A stretch of 64,000 nucleotides of DNA, taken from positions 1,586,359-1,650,358 of the forward strand of contig JACIVX010000001.1 of the NCBI GenBank assembly GCA_014361295.1. Direction: 5' to 3'. Each line of letters begins with the position of its first letter. The stretch's first letter is position 1. The notes below the pieces were generated by a model, which did not search any database, was not told where the DNA came from, and saw nothing but the letters and a program-made list of their open reading frames with translations. The DNA is from Methanomassiliicoccales archaeon. Its GTDB lineage: Archaea; Thermoplasmatota; Thermoplasmata; Methanomassiliicoccales; JACIVX01. The position numbers and the translations under genes are program-made. Shown here in pieces: positions 28,209 through 36,726 of the stretch.

Positions 28209-28347
28209 GAAATTCTAGAGTCTTTCCGCATAAGCATCTTTCTCTCTCGAATTTGTAAAGGTCTTCCGGCAGTTGTTCCCCACACTGGCACACAACTTCA
28301 TCATTCCAAACCTCGATATTCGCTCCGCAGAAGGGACACCTGACCAT
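28195..28347 (-). CDS. Putative 50-residue zinc-ribbon protein
   Basis: A short minus-strand frame, 50 residues with ATG start. It encodes three cysteine pairs, CPFC near residue 4, CQC near residue 20 and CLC near residue 38, consistent with one or two zinc sites. It overlaps the end of the RACo-like gene by 14 nt (converging) and lies upstream of the MetE-like promoter. The ribosome site is weak (AGGG). It could be real; chance is not excluded. Confidence 0.45.
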   Translation of the reverse strand: MVRCPFCGANIEVWNDEVVCQCGEQLPEDLYKFERERCLCGKTLEFPRPF

Positions 28348-28460
28348 CTCGATCCCTGGTATGTGTTGAATTCGGCGATATATAATATTATCCTACGACT
28401 AATGACGATTTCGCTCGACAGACAACGAAGTTGGCGCCTCCGCTTTCGCACGGGAAAGGT

Positions 28461-28472
28461 TTATTATATTTA
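28461..28472 (+). promoter_or_regulatory. TATA-like element for the MetE-like gene
   Basis: TTATTATATTTA lies about 20-31 bp before the GTG start at 28492, as in a leaderless archaeal transcript. This suggests that the MetE-like and cooC genes have their own promoter, separate from RACo. Confidence 0.45.
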
Positions 28473-28491
28473 CTTCAAAATCTCGCTAGCC

Positions 28492-29523
28492 GTGCCTTGG
28501 AATTTCGCTGCGACGTGCATAGGTTCCCTTCCTCATCAAGATCCAGCGAAAGCTGTCGATCTTGTCTTCGACGTCGAAGGTCTTATTCCCTTTTGGCCGC
28601 AACTGCCGAACAGAGATTTCAAGGAGAACATGTATGCGCAGTATTCCGTTCATTTACCAGGTATCGACATCGATGTCGATAAAAAGAGAATCACTGTTGA
28701 TCTTCATCGATACGAACCCTTTAACTTTTATGAACAATTGATCAACGAAAATCTCGATTTTTTCTCATTCCCGCCAGATAGTTTTGCTGGTTTTTTCGAA
28801 ATGATGAGACGCGAATTTCCAAGCTCAAAAACGATCATCAAAGGGCAGACGACGGGCCCGATCAGCACTGGTCTCCAGATCTTTAATACAGAGAATAAGC
28901 CAGTCATTTACGACGAGAATTACTGCGAGATCGTGCGGAAGAATCTTAATATGATGACGCGCTGGCAGGAGAAGACACTTCGCTCAAAATGTCAGAGAAC
29001 GATTATTTTTCTAGATGAACCATCACTCTCGCTGCTGGGAACACCTTACGCGAGCATCAAATGGGAAGATGCAATCGCATGGATCAATGATGTTCTTGAG
29101 GGGATCGAGGGCTGGAAAGGTATCCATTGCTGCGGAAACACCGACTGGTCGAAGGTTATAGAGGCGGAGATCGACATTCTTTCATTCGATGCCTATGATT
29201 ACGGTTACACGATCTCTCTTTATCCAGAGGAAATCTCACGCTTCCTCGAACGAGGTGGTGTACTGGCATGGGGAATCGTGCCGAATAACGAGGAAGTTGC
29301 TGGCAAAGAGAACGTCGATTCGCTTGTGCAGAAGGTGATTTCGGGAATCGAGATGATGAAGGCAAAGGGGATCGATGAAGAATTGTTGATTCGCAATTCG
29401 TTGGTGACGCCTCAATGCGGGCTTGGTGGAATGTCAGAGGCGGCCAGCGAATCGGCGATCAGAACGCTCGTCTTGGTCTCGAGAAGACTCAGGAGGAAAC
29501 TCGGGCTAGAGGAAGCGCTATGA
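28492..29523 (+). CDS. MetE-like zinc methyltransferase core protein
   Basis: A 343-residue protein homologous to the C-terminal catalytic barrel of cobalamin-independent methionine synthase. It starts TCIGSLPHQDP, shows IIKGQTTGPISTG near residue 120, and carries the zinc ligands HCC (212-214) and Cys 309 (TPQCGLGG). MetE cores without the N-terminal domain occur in archaea and near CODH genes in some bacteria, where they are suspected to move methyl groups between corrinoids and thiols or folates. The upstream frame extends to 28273, but GTG at 28492 fits the family start and the TATA element. The cooC start overlaps its stop. Confidence 0.85.
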   Translation: MPWNFAATCIGSLPHQDPAKAVDLVFDVEGLIPFWPQLPNRDFKENMYAQYSVHLPGIDIDVDKKRITVDLHRYEPFNFYEQLINENLDFFSFPPDSFAGFFEMMRREFPSSKTIIKGQTTGPISTGLQIFNTENKPVIYDENYCEIVRKNLNMMTRWQEKTLRSKCQRTIIFLDEPSLSLLGTPYASIKWEDAIAWINDVLEGIEGWKGIHCCGNTDWSKVIEAEIDILSFDAYDYGYTISLYPEEISRFLERGGVLAWGIVPNNEEVAGKENVDSLVQKVISGIEMMKAKGIDEELLIRNSLVTPQCGLGGMSEAASESAIRTLVLVSRRLRRKLGLEEAL

Positions 29524-30272
29524 GTTATGCAATAGCTGTGGCGGGGAAAGGAGGCGTGGGCAAATCGACGATAGCCGCGCTCCTCATTCGAGCGCTCGCC
29601 GAGAAATCCCGAGAAATTGTTCTCGCTGTCGACGCAGATCCCAATTCCAATCTAGGAGAGAAACTCGGTGTAAAGGTCGGTAAGACTATCGGAGACCTCA
29701 GAGAGGATCTCCTCAAAAGAGCAGACGAAATTCCAGCGGGCACGAGTAAACAGGAATTTATCAGATATCAAATTCAGCTGGCTCTTGTCGAAGGAGATCA
29801 ATTCGATTTGTTGACAATGGGACGACCTGAGGGGCCTGGGTGCTATTGTTATATCAACAACATTCTAAGGACCTTCATGGATGAGCTGATCGACGATTAT
29901 GCCTACATCGTCATCGACAACGAAGCCGGTATGGAACACCTCTCTCGACGGACAACCAGGAAGATGGACAAGTTGATCGTCGTTTCAGACGCGACAAAAT
30001 TGGGCATCGATACGGCGGTGAGAATCAGGGGACTCGCTGAGGAAATGAAGCTCGAGATAAAATCGAATATGCTGATTGTCAATCGTTCGCCCTCGGAACT
30101 CCATGGTATTGTCGAAGCAGCGATCAAGGCAGGTGGATTTCAGGAAGTGAGAAAGGTTCCCAATGACAGGAAGATCGAGGAACTGGCAACGACAGGTGAA
30201 CCGTTGACCAAGCTCGATTCGACAAGCCCAGCGTTCAGGGCTGTAAGGGAGATCGCTCGGGATTTAGCCTGA
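29520..30272 (+). CDS. cooC: CooC-type nickel-insertion ATPase (CODH/ACS accessory), copy 1
   Basis: A 250-residue SIMIBI-class P-loop ATPase. The deviant Walker A is GKGGVGKST near residue 9, and a CxC metal motif (Cys 108, Cys 110) lies in GPGCYCY. CooC dimers use this pair to bind nickel and load it into the CODH C-cluster; acetogens use a similar protein (AcsF) for ACS. It overlaps the MetE-like gene by ATGA. The acs genes run towards it from the other side. A second copy occurs at 42.3 kb. Confidence 0.92.
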   Translation: MSYAIAVAGKGGVGKSTIAALLIRALAEKSREIVLAVDADPNSNLGEKLGVKVGKTIGDLREDLLKRADEIPAGTSKQEFIRYQIQLALVEGDQFDLLTMGRPEGPGCYCYINNILRTFMDELIDDYAYIVIDNEAGMEHLSRRTTRKMDKLIVVSDATKLGIDTAVRIRGLAEEMKLEIKSNMLIVNRSPSELHGIVEAAIKAGGFQEVRKVPNDRKIEELATTGEPLTKLDSTSPAFRAVREIARDLA

Positions 30273-30341
30273 GTTCTTCGATCAGAGTGACCACTACTGT
30301 TCTCTCAAAAAACAGGAAAAATAAAAAAGGATTGAAGGAAA

Positions 30342-31670
30342 TTAGTCGAGCGATTTGAGAAGCTTCGGCAATCCGCTCGATTCCTTTGGTCCGACAATGA
30401 CCTTCAATCCCGTCAGTTCCTGAAGTTTGCTACTCATCCTGGCGACCATACCAGGAATGATAATTTCGCCACGCTTTGATTTGTTCTTGGCGCCCGATGC
30501 TTCGAGGGCTTTCGCAACCATCTCAGGTGTCAGCTTTCCCGCGGCGAATGCGGTCATGACTGACAAACCTTCAGTGTCAATGACCTGTAGCCAAACGGGG
30601 ATCTTGCTCTTCTCAATATCCCCAACAACGGTGAAGTAGGTGAGCGAAAAGTTCGTCGTGAAGAGAAGCGGTGATTTTTCATCGGGATTGTTGATCGCAT
30701 ATAGGTCTGGTTTAACTTGGATTGGAACCTGTGGATCGGTGTAGATGTTCTGTCGCAGGACGTAGAGTGGTAGGGCTGTAGCGGGATCGATATCATCAAA
30801 GGCAACAATGCTACCGTATTTCATTGTCGAAATAAGCCCTCGCAGAATAGCTCTTTCACCTTCACCCGCGTAAACAAATATTGGATAGCCGAGTCCTCTG
30901 AAGATCTTCTTCACCGAGATCTTCCGGATGATTGTGCTTTTCTCAATCAGATCTTTAAGCGTTTTAGCGCCGAAGTCGAGGACGATATCTTCGACACCAG
31001 CCGCCTTGACCTTGGCAACAAGATCTGCAAGCTGGTTGAGGCCCGTATCCTCGTAAACGACTAGCGGACATTTTGTTTCCTTCGCTACAGCCGCCATCGC
31101 CTCAGCGTTCCATGATTTAGCCCCGTGCAAAAGCGGTACCTTCGCTGCAATCTTCGATGCCGCAAGTTTCATCGCATCAGGCTTGTCTGATATCAAAATC
31201 ATCGGAAGATCGGTCATCTTTGAAACTTCTTCGGCAACTCCAGCAAACTTTTCTGCGTTTCCAGAATCATTCTTAACAGCGATCATGTCCATTTTCAGTA
31301 GCTGTCCGACCCTCTCGAATCTGAGGGAATGAGCCTTCTCTACCTTCGCTTTGATCTCGATATCTGAAGAGGAATCTGAAATGATGAGTGCATAGGCCGT
31401 GGGATGGAAGAACTTCTTTTCGTGCCTGTATAATTCTGTCTCATCGCCTACTTCGATTGCATTCGGACCTGTACCGATCTTGACAAGCCGGATTGGCGGC
31501 GCAGCGGATGCAGCAAGTGTAGCCTTTGCCTGATCCGAAACATAGGGACAGTCTTCAAGCTTCGCCTTCTGGTTAGCTAGTTGCATCGCAAAGGCAAGGC
31601 ATGTTGGAAATTTACATTCACCGCAGTTCTTCTTCGGCAGGAGCTTGAAAATTTCCATTGCAGTTGGCAC
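30342..31670 (-). CDS. acsC: Corrinoid iron-sulfur protein, large subunit
   Basis: A 442-residue gamma subunit of the corrinoid iron-sulfur protein, which carries the methyl group to ACS. The N-terminal [4Fe-4S] site has Cys 16, 19, 24 and 41 (LPKKNCGECKFPTC). A TIM-barrel region follows, and the C-terminal corrinoid-binding region holds LSVMTAFAAGKLTPE near residue 375 and KRGEIIIPG near 405. GTG at 31670 was chosen as the start because GGAGGTGA lies just upstream and it gives the family start MPTAMEIFKLLP. It is separated by 1 bp from acsD, so the subunits are co-translated. Confidence 0.94.
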   Translation of the reverse strand: MPTAMEIFKLLPKKNCGECKFPTCLAFAMQLANQKAKLEDCPYVSDQAKATLAASAAPPIRLVKIGTGPNAIEVGDETELYRHEKKFFHPTAYALIISDSSSDIEIKAKVEKAHSLRFERVGQLLKMDMIAVKNDSGNAEKFAGVAEEVSKMTDLPMILISDKPDAMKLAASKIAAKVPLLHGAKSWNAEAMAAVAKETKCPLVVYEDTGLNQLADLVAKVKAAGVEDIVLDFGAKTLKDLIEKSTIIRKISVKKIFRGLGYPIFVYAGEGERAILRGLISTMKYGSIVAFDDIDPATALPLYVLRQNIYTDPQVPIQVKPDLYAINNPDEKSPLLFTTNFSLTYFTVVGDIEKSKIPVWLQVIDTEGLSVMTAFAAGKLTPEMVAKALEASGAKNKSKRGEIIIPGMVARMSSKLQELTGLKVIVGPKESSGLPKLLKSLD

Positions 31671-31671
31671 T

Positions 31672-32628
31672 TCAATCACCTCCGAGAAGCTCATTGAGCG
31701 CCTTCCTGACAATCTCGACCGCCTTCGGGCTTCTCATGATAAGCATGTCTGCACCCGAAACGAGTGCTGCCAGGGCAGTCGTCGCTTCCCACCAAGCAGC
31801 CCTCACATCCACGTCCCCGAGTTTTTCGTTCTCCTCCGTCGCTTCTCTTGCTTTCCATGCAATCGTTGTATCGCAAACCATCGGGACCTGGAGCATGCTG
31901 TCGCCCATGAGCGCTGCGAGTCGAATGCGCTCGTTAACTGAATATGAGTACTCAAGACCCATGCCGAGACTTGCCATCAGCGGATCCGCGACGATATTCT
32001 CTTTCTTGACGCCAAAATCCGTAAGAAGAATGTTGATCTGTTTTGCCAGGTTGATGTCGAGATTTGAGAAAGCGATAAGTGCGTGGTTGTTTGCCATCGA
32101 AGCAGCTGCGATCGATTTGTATGCGCTTTCTTCTGCATGTCCCAGCAGGAGTCTTTCCTTCGCGCCGATATTGCTGACAGCTTCCATCGTTTTTGCATCC
32201 TTTTCCTCATGTCCGCAACCATAGACAATAAGCGGGACTGGCACAGCTGCGAGGACTTTACGTACCGTTTCGGCAGCTTCTTGCGGTGACTTGTTTTCCT
32301 CTTCTGGATTTGTCGATTGTAATTTAAGGCATATGAGGTCGACTCCATACTTTTCAACCCAGACCTTTGACCATTGGACCGGATCTTCAACAGCGTCACC
32401 AAAAGCCTTTCTCGCGAGAGGCGGATAGTCTCTTAATGTATCAATGACCTCGCCAGCGATTGCCGGTCTGTTCACGATCGCCCCTTCAAAAGAGAGAAAG
32501 GGCATCCCTGCCTCTCCACCTATAACCACTTTTTTGCCCCTTGTCCCACCATCTTCGGCTGTTGCTCCAATTACAGTTGTACCGATCTTACCCGTCCACT
32601 TTTCTTTTGGAATTGGCACCTCAACCAT
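31672..32628 (-). CDS. acsD: Corrinoid iron-sulfur protein, small subunit
   Basis: A 318-residue delta subunit of the corrinoid iron-sulfur protein. It begins PIPKEKWTGKIGTT and continues through a TIM barrel: GEAGMPFLSFEG near residue 38, CLKLQSTNPEEEN near 100, IADPLMASLGMGLEYSYS near 213. It pairs with the large subunit, and the cobalamin lies between them. GGAGGAGA precedes the ATG. It is encoded 21 bp downstream of acsAB. Its size (about 320 aa) matches bacterial AcsD; archaeal CdhD is longer. Confidence 0.94.
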   Translation of the reverse strand: MVEVPIPKEKWTGKIGTTVIGATAEDGGTRGKKVVIGGEAGMPFLSFEGAIVNRPAIAGEVIDTLRDYPPLARKAFGDAVEDPVQWSKVWVEKYGVDLICLKLQSTNPEEENKSPQEAAETVRKVLAAVPVPLIVYGCGHEEKDAKTMEAVSNIGAKERLLLGHAEESAYKSIAAASMANNHALIAFSNLDINLAKQINILLTDFGVKKENIVADPLMASLGMGLEYSYSVNERIRLAALMGDSMLQVPMVCDTTIAWKAREATEENEKLGDVDVRAAWWEATTALAALVSGADMLIMRSPKAVEIVRKALNELLGGD

Positions 32629-32649
32629 ATGGTCTCCTCCTGCGGTAAT

Positions 32650-35600
32650 TTATTGCAGCATCGGGGGCATTTTCAGGGCAGGATGATCGACTTTGATCAT
32701 CCATTCCATGAGCCCCTCTGCATCGGTGCAAATCGTCTCATCAGCGATCTTATCGACGAAATCTGGTGTGCCAAGTTCCTCACTTCTTTTCTTCAAATCT
32801 TCCCTCATCGCTTCTTTGAGGTCCTTTGGCATCCAGGCAATGCGATGGAAACCGCCGTCAGCGGAGATGAACTTCTTGCTGACCAAATACTTTCTTCCGA
32901 CACCGATGAATCCAGGTGTCTGCTTGCCGCCTCCGACTGATCCGGCGAGTGTTGAGAACTTCATTCCGATCGGTGTCATACCCGGGTATTCCCTATTGAC
33001 GACGATGACTGCCTGCATATCAGCCGTCATCGCAACGATGCACTCGAAGCAACCGCAACTTGTCATCGGATCTTCCATCATCGTGTACGCGTTGAATCTT
33101 TCAATTTTATGATGGCTGAATTCATAGACAGCCTGGTTAACGCCAACCCAGGATCCCTTAACAGGATCGATGACCTCTCCCTTGACGATCGGCTGATTCG
33201 GACCAGTTGGTGCGATTTCGTTGCTTGCCTTGGCATCGAGCCAGTTGATTGCACCGCAGAGACCCAACCTCTCTGGCGTAATGACGCAGACATGATCGGG
33301 TGCAAAGGATTGACACAACGTGCAGCTGTAGAATGTGTCAACCGATTCGTCAGTCAATCCTGCCATTCTTGCATCTCTCTTCGCGTAAGTCTCGAGCGCT
33401 TCAGGCAGTCTCTTTCTGATTTCTGCTTCATCTGTGATGATGGTGACCTGGACACGACTGATAATGCTGCCGAATTCTTCCTTCATCTTTGTGATGAGAA
33501 TATCACCGAAATGCTTGAATCTCAAGCCTGCTTTCACAGAGCTCTTGCTCAACCTTATCCAGAGAATGTTTCTCTGACCAGTATGCCATGCACCTTCAGC
33601 GAAGTTGATGAATTGGTGAATCCTTCTTTCTAGCACAGCCTCGAAATCTTCTTGCATCCTCTTACCGTAAACCTCAACGATGATAGCGAGCGGCGTCTTG
33701 CCGCCTTCCTCCATCTCATCAACGTCTTTTCCGATCAGTGTGATCTTACCATCCTCAACTTCGTGTTCCTGACGCATCTTCAGAAGCTCGAAAGCAAGCG
33801 TCTTTGCAGCACCGCCCGCTTCGATGTAAGTATCAGGTCTTCTGACCGTTTCGCCTTCGAAGGCGGGTCCGTATGCAACTGGTATGTTGACAGGTGCGAG
33901 TTTAACCTTGATATTCCTGACCTCAATTGCTGTCTGGATCATTTTGTCGTAATCTTTCTGTACAACATACTTGTCAGGAATCGCCTCGACATCCTGATCG
34001 GTGATCGTTGGAGAACCATTAAAGAGGACGGCGAACTCCGCGGCAACTTTAATATGGTCAAGAGGCCCCATCTGGAGCACAAAGACCTTCGGTCTCTTTG
34101 ACAGGTATTTATAGAGATTCTCGCGGTCTCCTCTTTTGATGCCACCAAACGCGAGTGCAGCCCTGATTGCGAAGTTCAAACCGTGTATCGCCTGAGTGAA
34201 TTCCCCAACCGGATACAGCATCCGATCGAGTCCCATCTTGATGTTTTCGTCACGCAGCTGCCTGATGGTGTCGAAGGTCGCGATAATGAGCATTCCCTTG
34301 CTCTGACAGTCTCTCACAATCTTAGCAAGATCCTTTGGGTTCTTGGCACAGCCAACGAGCACAGCGCAACCCGGTATCGTGTCGTCGACGAACGCGATAC
34401 CCAGCTCTCTCAAAGTTCTGTCAGGTACGAATCCACAGTACGGTGTGCCCTCGTAGGGTTTCTCCGTTTCGATGTATTTCAGCGCTTCAACGATTTCCGC
34501 CGCAATCATTGTCGCCTCGCCCGCGATCAACGCATTTTCAAACGTGGGCTCCTCTCTGATCTTTCCTCTGACTTTACCGAGGATTGGGGGCAGATCGCCA
34601 AGCTTCTTGACTTCTCTTCCATCCCACGCATAAATCGACGGAAGTTCGAAGCCAGTATCTGGATATTCGATCTTTTGATCATATCCATACTTTTCAATCG
34701 CAACGCTCAGAAGCTGATCAGCGTATCCTACCGCAATGATTGCCCCTTCGATCGCCATTTCGAACAATCGCTTCTGGCTGATGGGCTCACCACTTTCCAC
34801 AACATACTTGTGATCAAGACCGAGAACCCAACGTCTGTACTCGACAACATTCAGGAGCTTCTTTGCGGCTTTGAACGGGTCCCTCTCGAAGATAAAGTAT
34901 CCGCCATAGACGTCTCTTGCTGTGTTCTCGAGCACCTCGGTAACGAGCGATGATCCGAAAATGTAGTTAATCGTTCCCACATGAACGGGTAGGCCAAGAG
35001 CGACAGCCCATGTACCGATCGAGACCGCCTTTTCATGATTTGCCTCAGGCGCGCTGGCGACAAAAGGAATCTGGTGAACATCGACACCAAATCGCTCAGC
35101 GATCGCCGTTGCAAAATTCGCAGCACGCGTGTTGTCGACGCATGAACCCATATGCCATATCGGGGGTAGATCAACTCCGTTCTTCTCTCCGAGTTCCTTC
35201 AGGAATTTCTTGAGACCCTCCCCAGCGTATTTCTCCGTGGCTTCCGGGGAAAGTAAACCCTGTTTCGCAAACGCGCCTGCGGAACATCCTGTGGCGAGCA
35301 CGAGAACATCGTTCTTGATGAGTGTTTTTGCAATGGTGATATGATTGAAATCCTGCACAGCTTTCTGGTTGTTGCATCCGGCCATCAGAGCGATTCCCCT
35401 GATCGTTCCGTTGCGAATACTATCAACAACATGCATGATCGGATCGTCTGGGTTGAATTTTGAGCAAAGTTCCTCGATTTGTTCAAGACTGAATCCTGCA
35501 ATGACTTCATACTTGACATCTGGTACATTCGCCTTACTTTTATCCCTCTTTTTGAACGCTTCGATCGCCATCTGGATGATTGATCTGGCGCTCTTCTCAG

Positions 35601-36726
35601 CATCCTCCTCTCTAAATTGAACATGTGTCGCGTATGGAATGTGGACATTTGGCATTGTCGTAACCATCTCGGTGTGAAGACACGAACAGATTTCTGCGAC
35701 GGAGGGCATGACGCATTGGTAGTCAACAACCATCAGGTCGACAACGCCCGTCGCAAGCACGAGCTCCTGCGAAGCGAAGTTTGAAACCATCGGAACGCCT
35801 TTCCTCATCAGCGTTTCATTCCCAGTGCAGCAGATACCGACGATGTTGATGCCTGATGCACCGGCGGCCCTTGCCTCGTCCTCCATTTCCCTCGCGACAT
35901 CAACGATAATGTCGCTAAGGACTGGATTGTGGCCATGAACTGCGATGTTAACCGCATCCGGTTTCAGCGCGCCGAGATTTGCATGGGTCCTGACGAGTCG
36001 CGGTGTTCCAAAAAGAATATCGGAGAGATCAGTCGAAATCTGCATGCCATTGTAGTCGGCAATCGCGCATTTGATGCCGCCAAAAAGAATGGGGACAGGA
36101 TCAGCATCGCAACCGAGTGTTGTGCGGTGCATGACATCGGAAATCGCATGGTCAATATTATCGGGCATCACACCCTTTTCTTCAAATAACTTAGTGCGGG
36201 CCTTTGTGATCGTTGTCGTTGTGAACGTCAACGGCTTGCGCTCGTATCGCGAGTAATCCTCAAGCGCTTGGATCACAACCTTTTTCGCAAGTTCGTTGGT
36301 GTCGATTTTTTCGGTGTCGATGCCGATACGCTTGGCAACCCGTTTGAGCTTGCATACATCTTTGATTTTATAGGCCGGGGCTTTTCCTTCGATTGCCTTC
36401 AGCATCGTCTCAGCAATATGTCTGCCATGGCCTGAGTGCGCGGCGGCACCGCCCGCGATGTTCCTGATGATGTTTCTCGCAACGATCGTATAATCTCTCG
36501 CACCGCAGATCCCTTTCTTGGGTTCCGCACCAAACGGATCTATTCTGCAGGGGCCCTGCAGACAGTTCCTGCAACAGATGCCAAGTTCACCGAATCCACA
36601 TTGCGGCAGCTGTGTTTCATAACGATCCCAGATCGTCTCAATGTTCTTCTCTGAAGCGGCGATTATTATCGGTTGCGCGCCGGCGTCGCAAGTCTTAGTT
36701 ACACAAATCTTTTCCTTGGCTTCCAT
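32650..36726 (-). CDS. acsAB: Fused carbon monoxide dehydrogenase - acetyl-CoA synthase (AcsA-AcsB fusion)
   Basis: A 1358-residue continuous frame. Residues 1-645 form a bacterial-type Ni-CODH (AcsA/CooS). The D/B-cluster cysteines lie in CGFGELGICCRNCLQGPC (43-60). C-cluster ligands are the HGH motif (264-266), Cys in GICC (299-300), C338, C451 (GCNN), C481 (TGCSAG) and C529. Residues 650-1358 form a full-length AcsB. Its N-terminal CO-tunnel domain (GDLPPIL near 710) is present; archaeal CdhC lacks it. A-cluster cysteines are C1135, C1138, C1147, C1157, C1224 and C1226. In bacteria the two are separate proteins in an alpha2-beta2 complex. Here only a few residues link them (about 645-655), with no stop or start. 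GGACAGGAGG precedes the ATG. CO2 is reduced to CO and combined with a corrinoid methyl and CoA to acetyl-CoA; the reverse is possible. Confidence 0.96.
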   Translation of the reverse strand: MEAKEKICVTKTCDAGAQPIIIAASEKNIETIWDRYETQLPQCGFGELGICCRNCLQGPCRIDPFGAEPKKGICGARDYTIVARNIIRNIAGGAAAHSGHGRHIAETMLKAIEGKAPAYKIKDVCKLKRVAKRIGIDTEKIDTNELAKKVVIQALEDYSRYERKPLTFTTTTITKARTKLFEEKGVMPDNIDHAISDVMHRTTLGCDADPVPILFGGIKCAIADYNGMQISTDLSDILFGTPRLVRTHANLGALKPDAVNIAVHGHNPVLSDIIVDVAREMEDEARAAGASGINIVGICCTGNETLMRKGVPMVSNFASQELVLATGVVDLMVVDYQCVMPSVAEICSCLHTEMVTTMPNVHIPYATHVQFREEDAEKSARSIIQMAIEAFKKRDKSKANVPDVKYEVIAGFSLEQIEELCSKFNPDDPIMHVVDSIRNGTIRGIALMAGCNNQKAVQDFNHITIAKTLIKNDVLVLATGCSAGAFAKQGLLSPEATEKYAGEGLKKFLKELGEKNGVDLPPIWHMGSCVDNTRAANFATAIAERFGVDVHQIPFVASAPEANHEKAVSIGTWAVALGLPVHVGTINYIFGSSLVTEVLENTARDVYGGYFIFERDPFKAAKKLLNVVEYRRWVLGLDHKYVVESGEPISQKRLFEMAIEGAIIAVGYADQLLSVAIEKYGYDQKIEYPDTGFELPSIYAWDGREVKKLGDLPPILGKVRGKIREEPTFENALIAGEATMIAAEIVEALKYIETEKPYEGTPYCGFVPDRTLRELGIAFVDDTIPGCAVLVGCAKNPKDLAKIVRDCQSKGMLIIATFDTIRQLRDENIKMGLDRMLYPVGEFTQAIHGLNFAIRAALAFGGIKRGDRENLYKYLSKRPKVFVLQMGPLDHIKVAAEFAVLFNGSPTITDQDVEAIPDKYVVQKDYDKMIQTAIEVRNIKVKLAPVNIPVAYGPAFEGETVRRPDTYIEAGGAAKTLAFELLKMRQEHEVEDGKITLIGKDVDEMEEGGKTPLAIIVEVYGKRMQEDFEAVLERRIHQFINFAEGAWHTGQRNILWIRLSKSSVKAGLRFKHFGDILITKMKEEFGSIISRVQVTIITDEAEIRKRLPEALETYAKRDARMAGLTDESVDTFYSCTLCQSFAPDHVCVITPERLGLCGAINWLDAKASNEIAPTGPNQPIVKGEVIDPVKGSWVGVNQAVYEFSHHKIERFNAYTMMEDPMTSCGCFECIVAMTADMQAVIVVNREYPGMTPIGMKFSTLAGSVGGGKQTPGFIGVGRKYLVSKKFISADGGFHRIAWMPKDLKEAMREDLKKRSEELGTPDFVDKIADETICTDAEGLMEWMIKVDHPALKMPPMLQ

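Noticed and set aside
28273-28491. Longer N-terminus of the MetE-like protein
   Set aside because: The 73 extra residues are not family-like, cover the putative zinc protein on the other strand, and a TATA element lies inside them.
33109-34953. Plus-strand frames of 149-256 codons inside acsAB
   Set aside because: They are antisense to AcsAB, which has all metal ligands; no motif is present.
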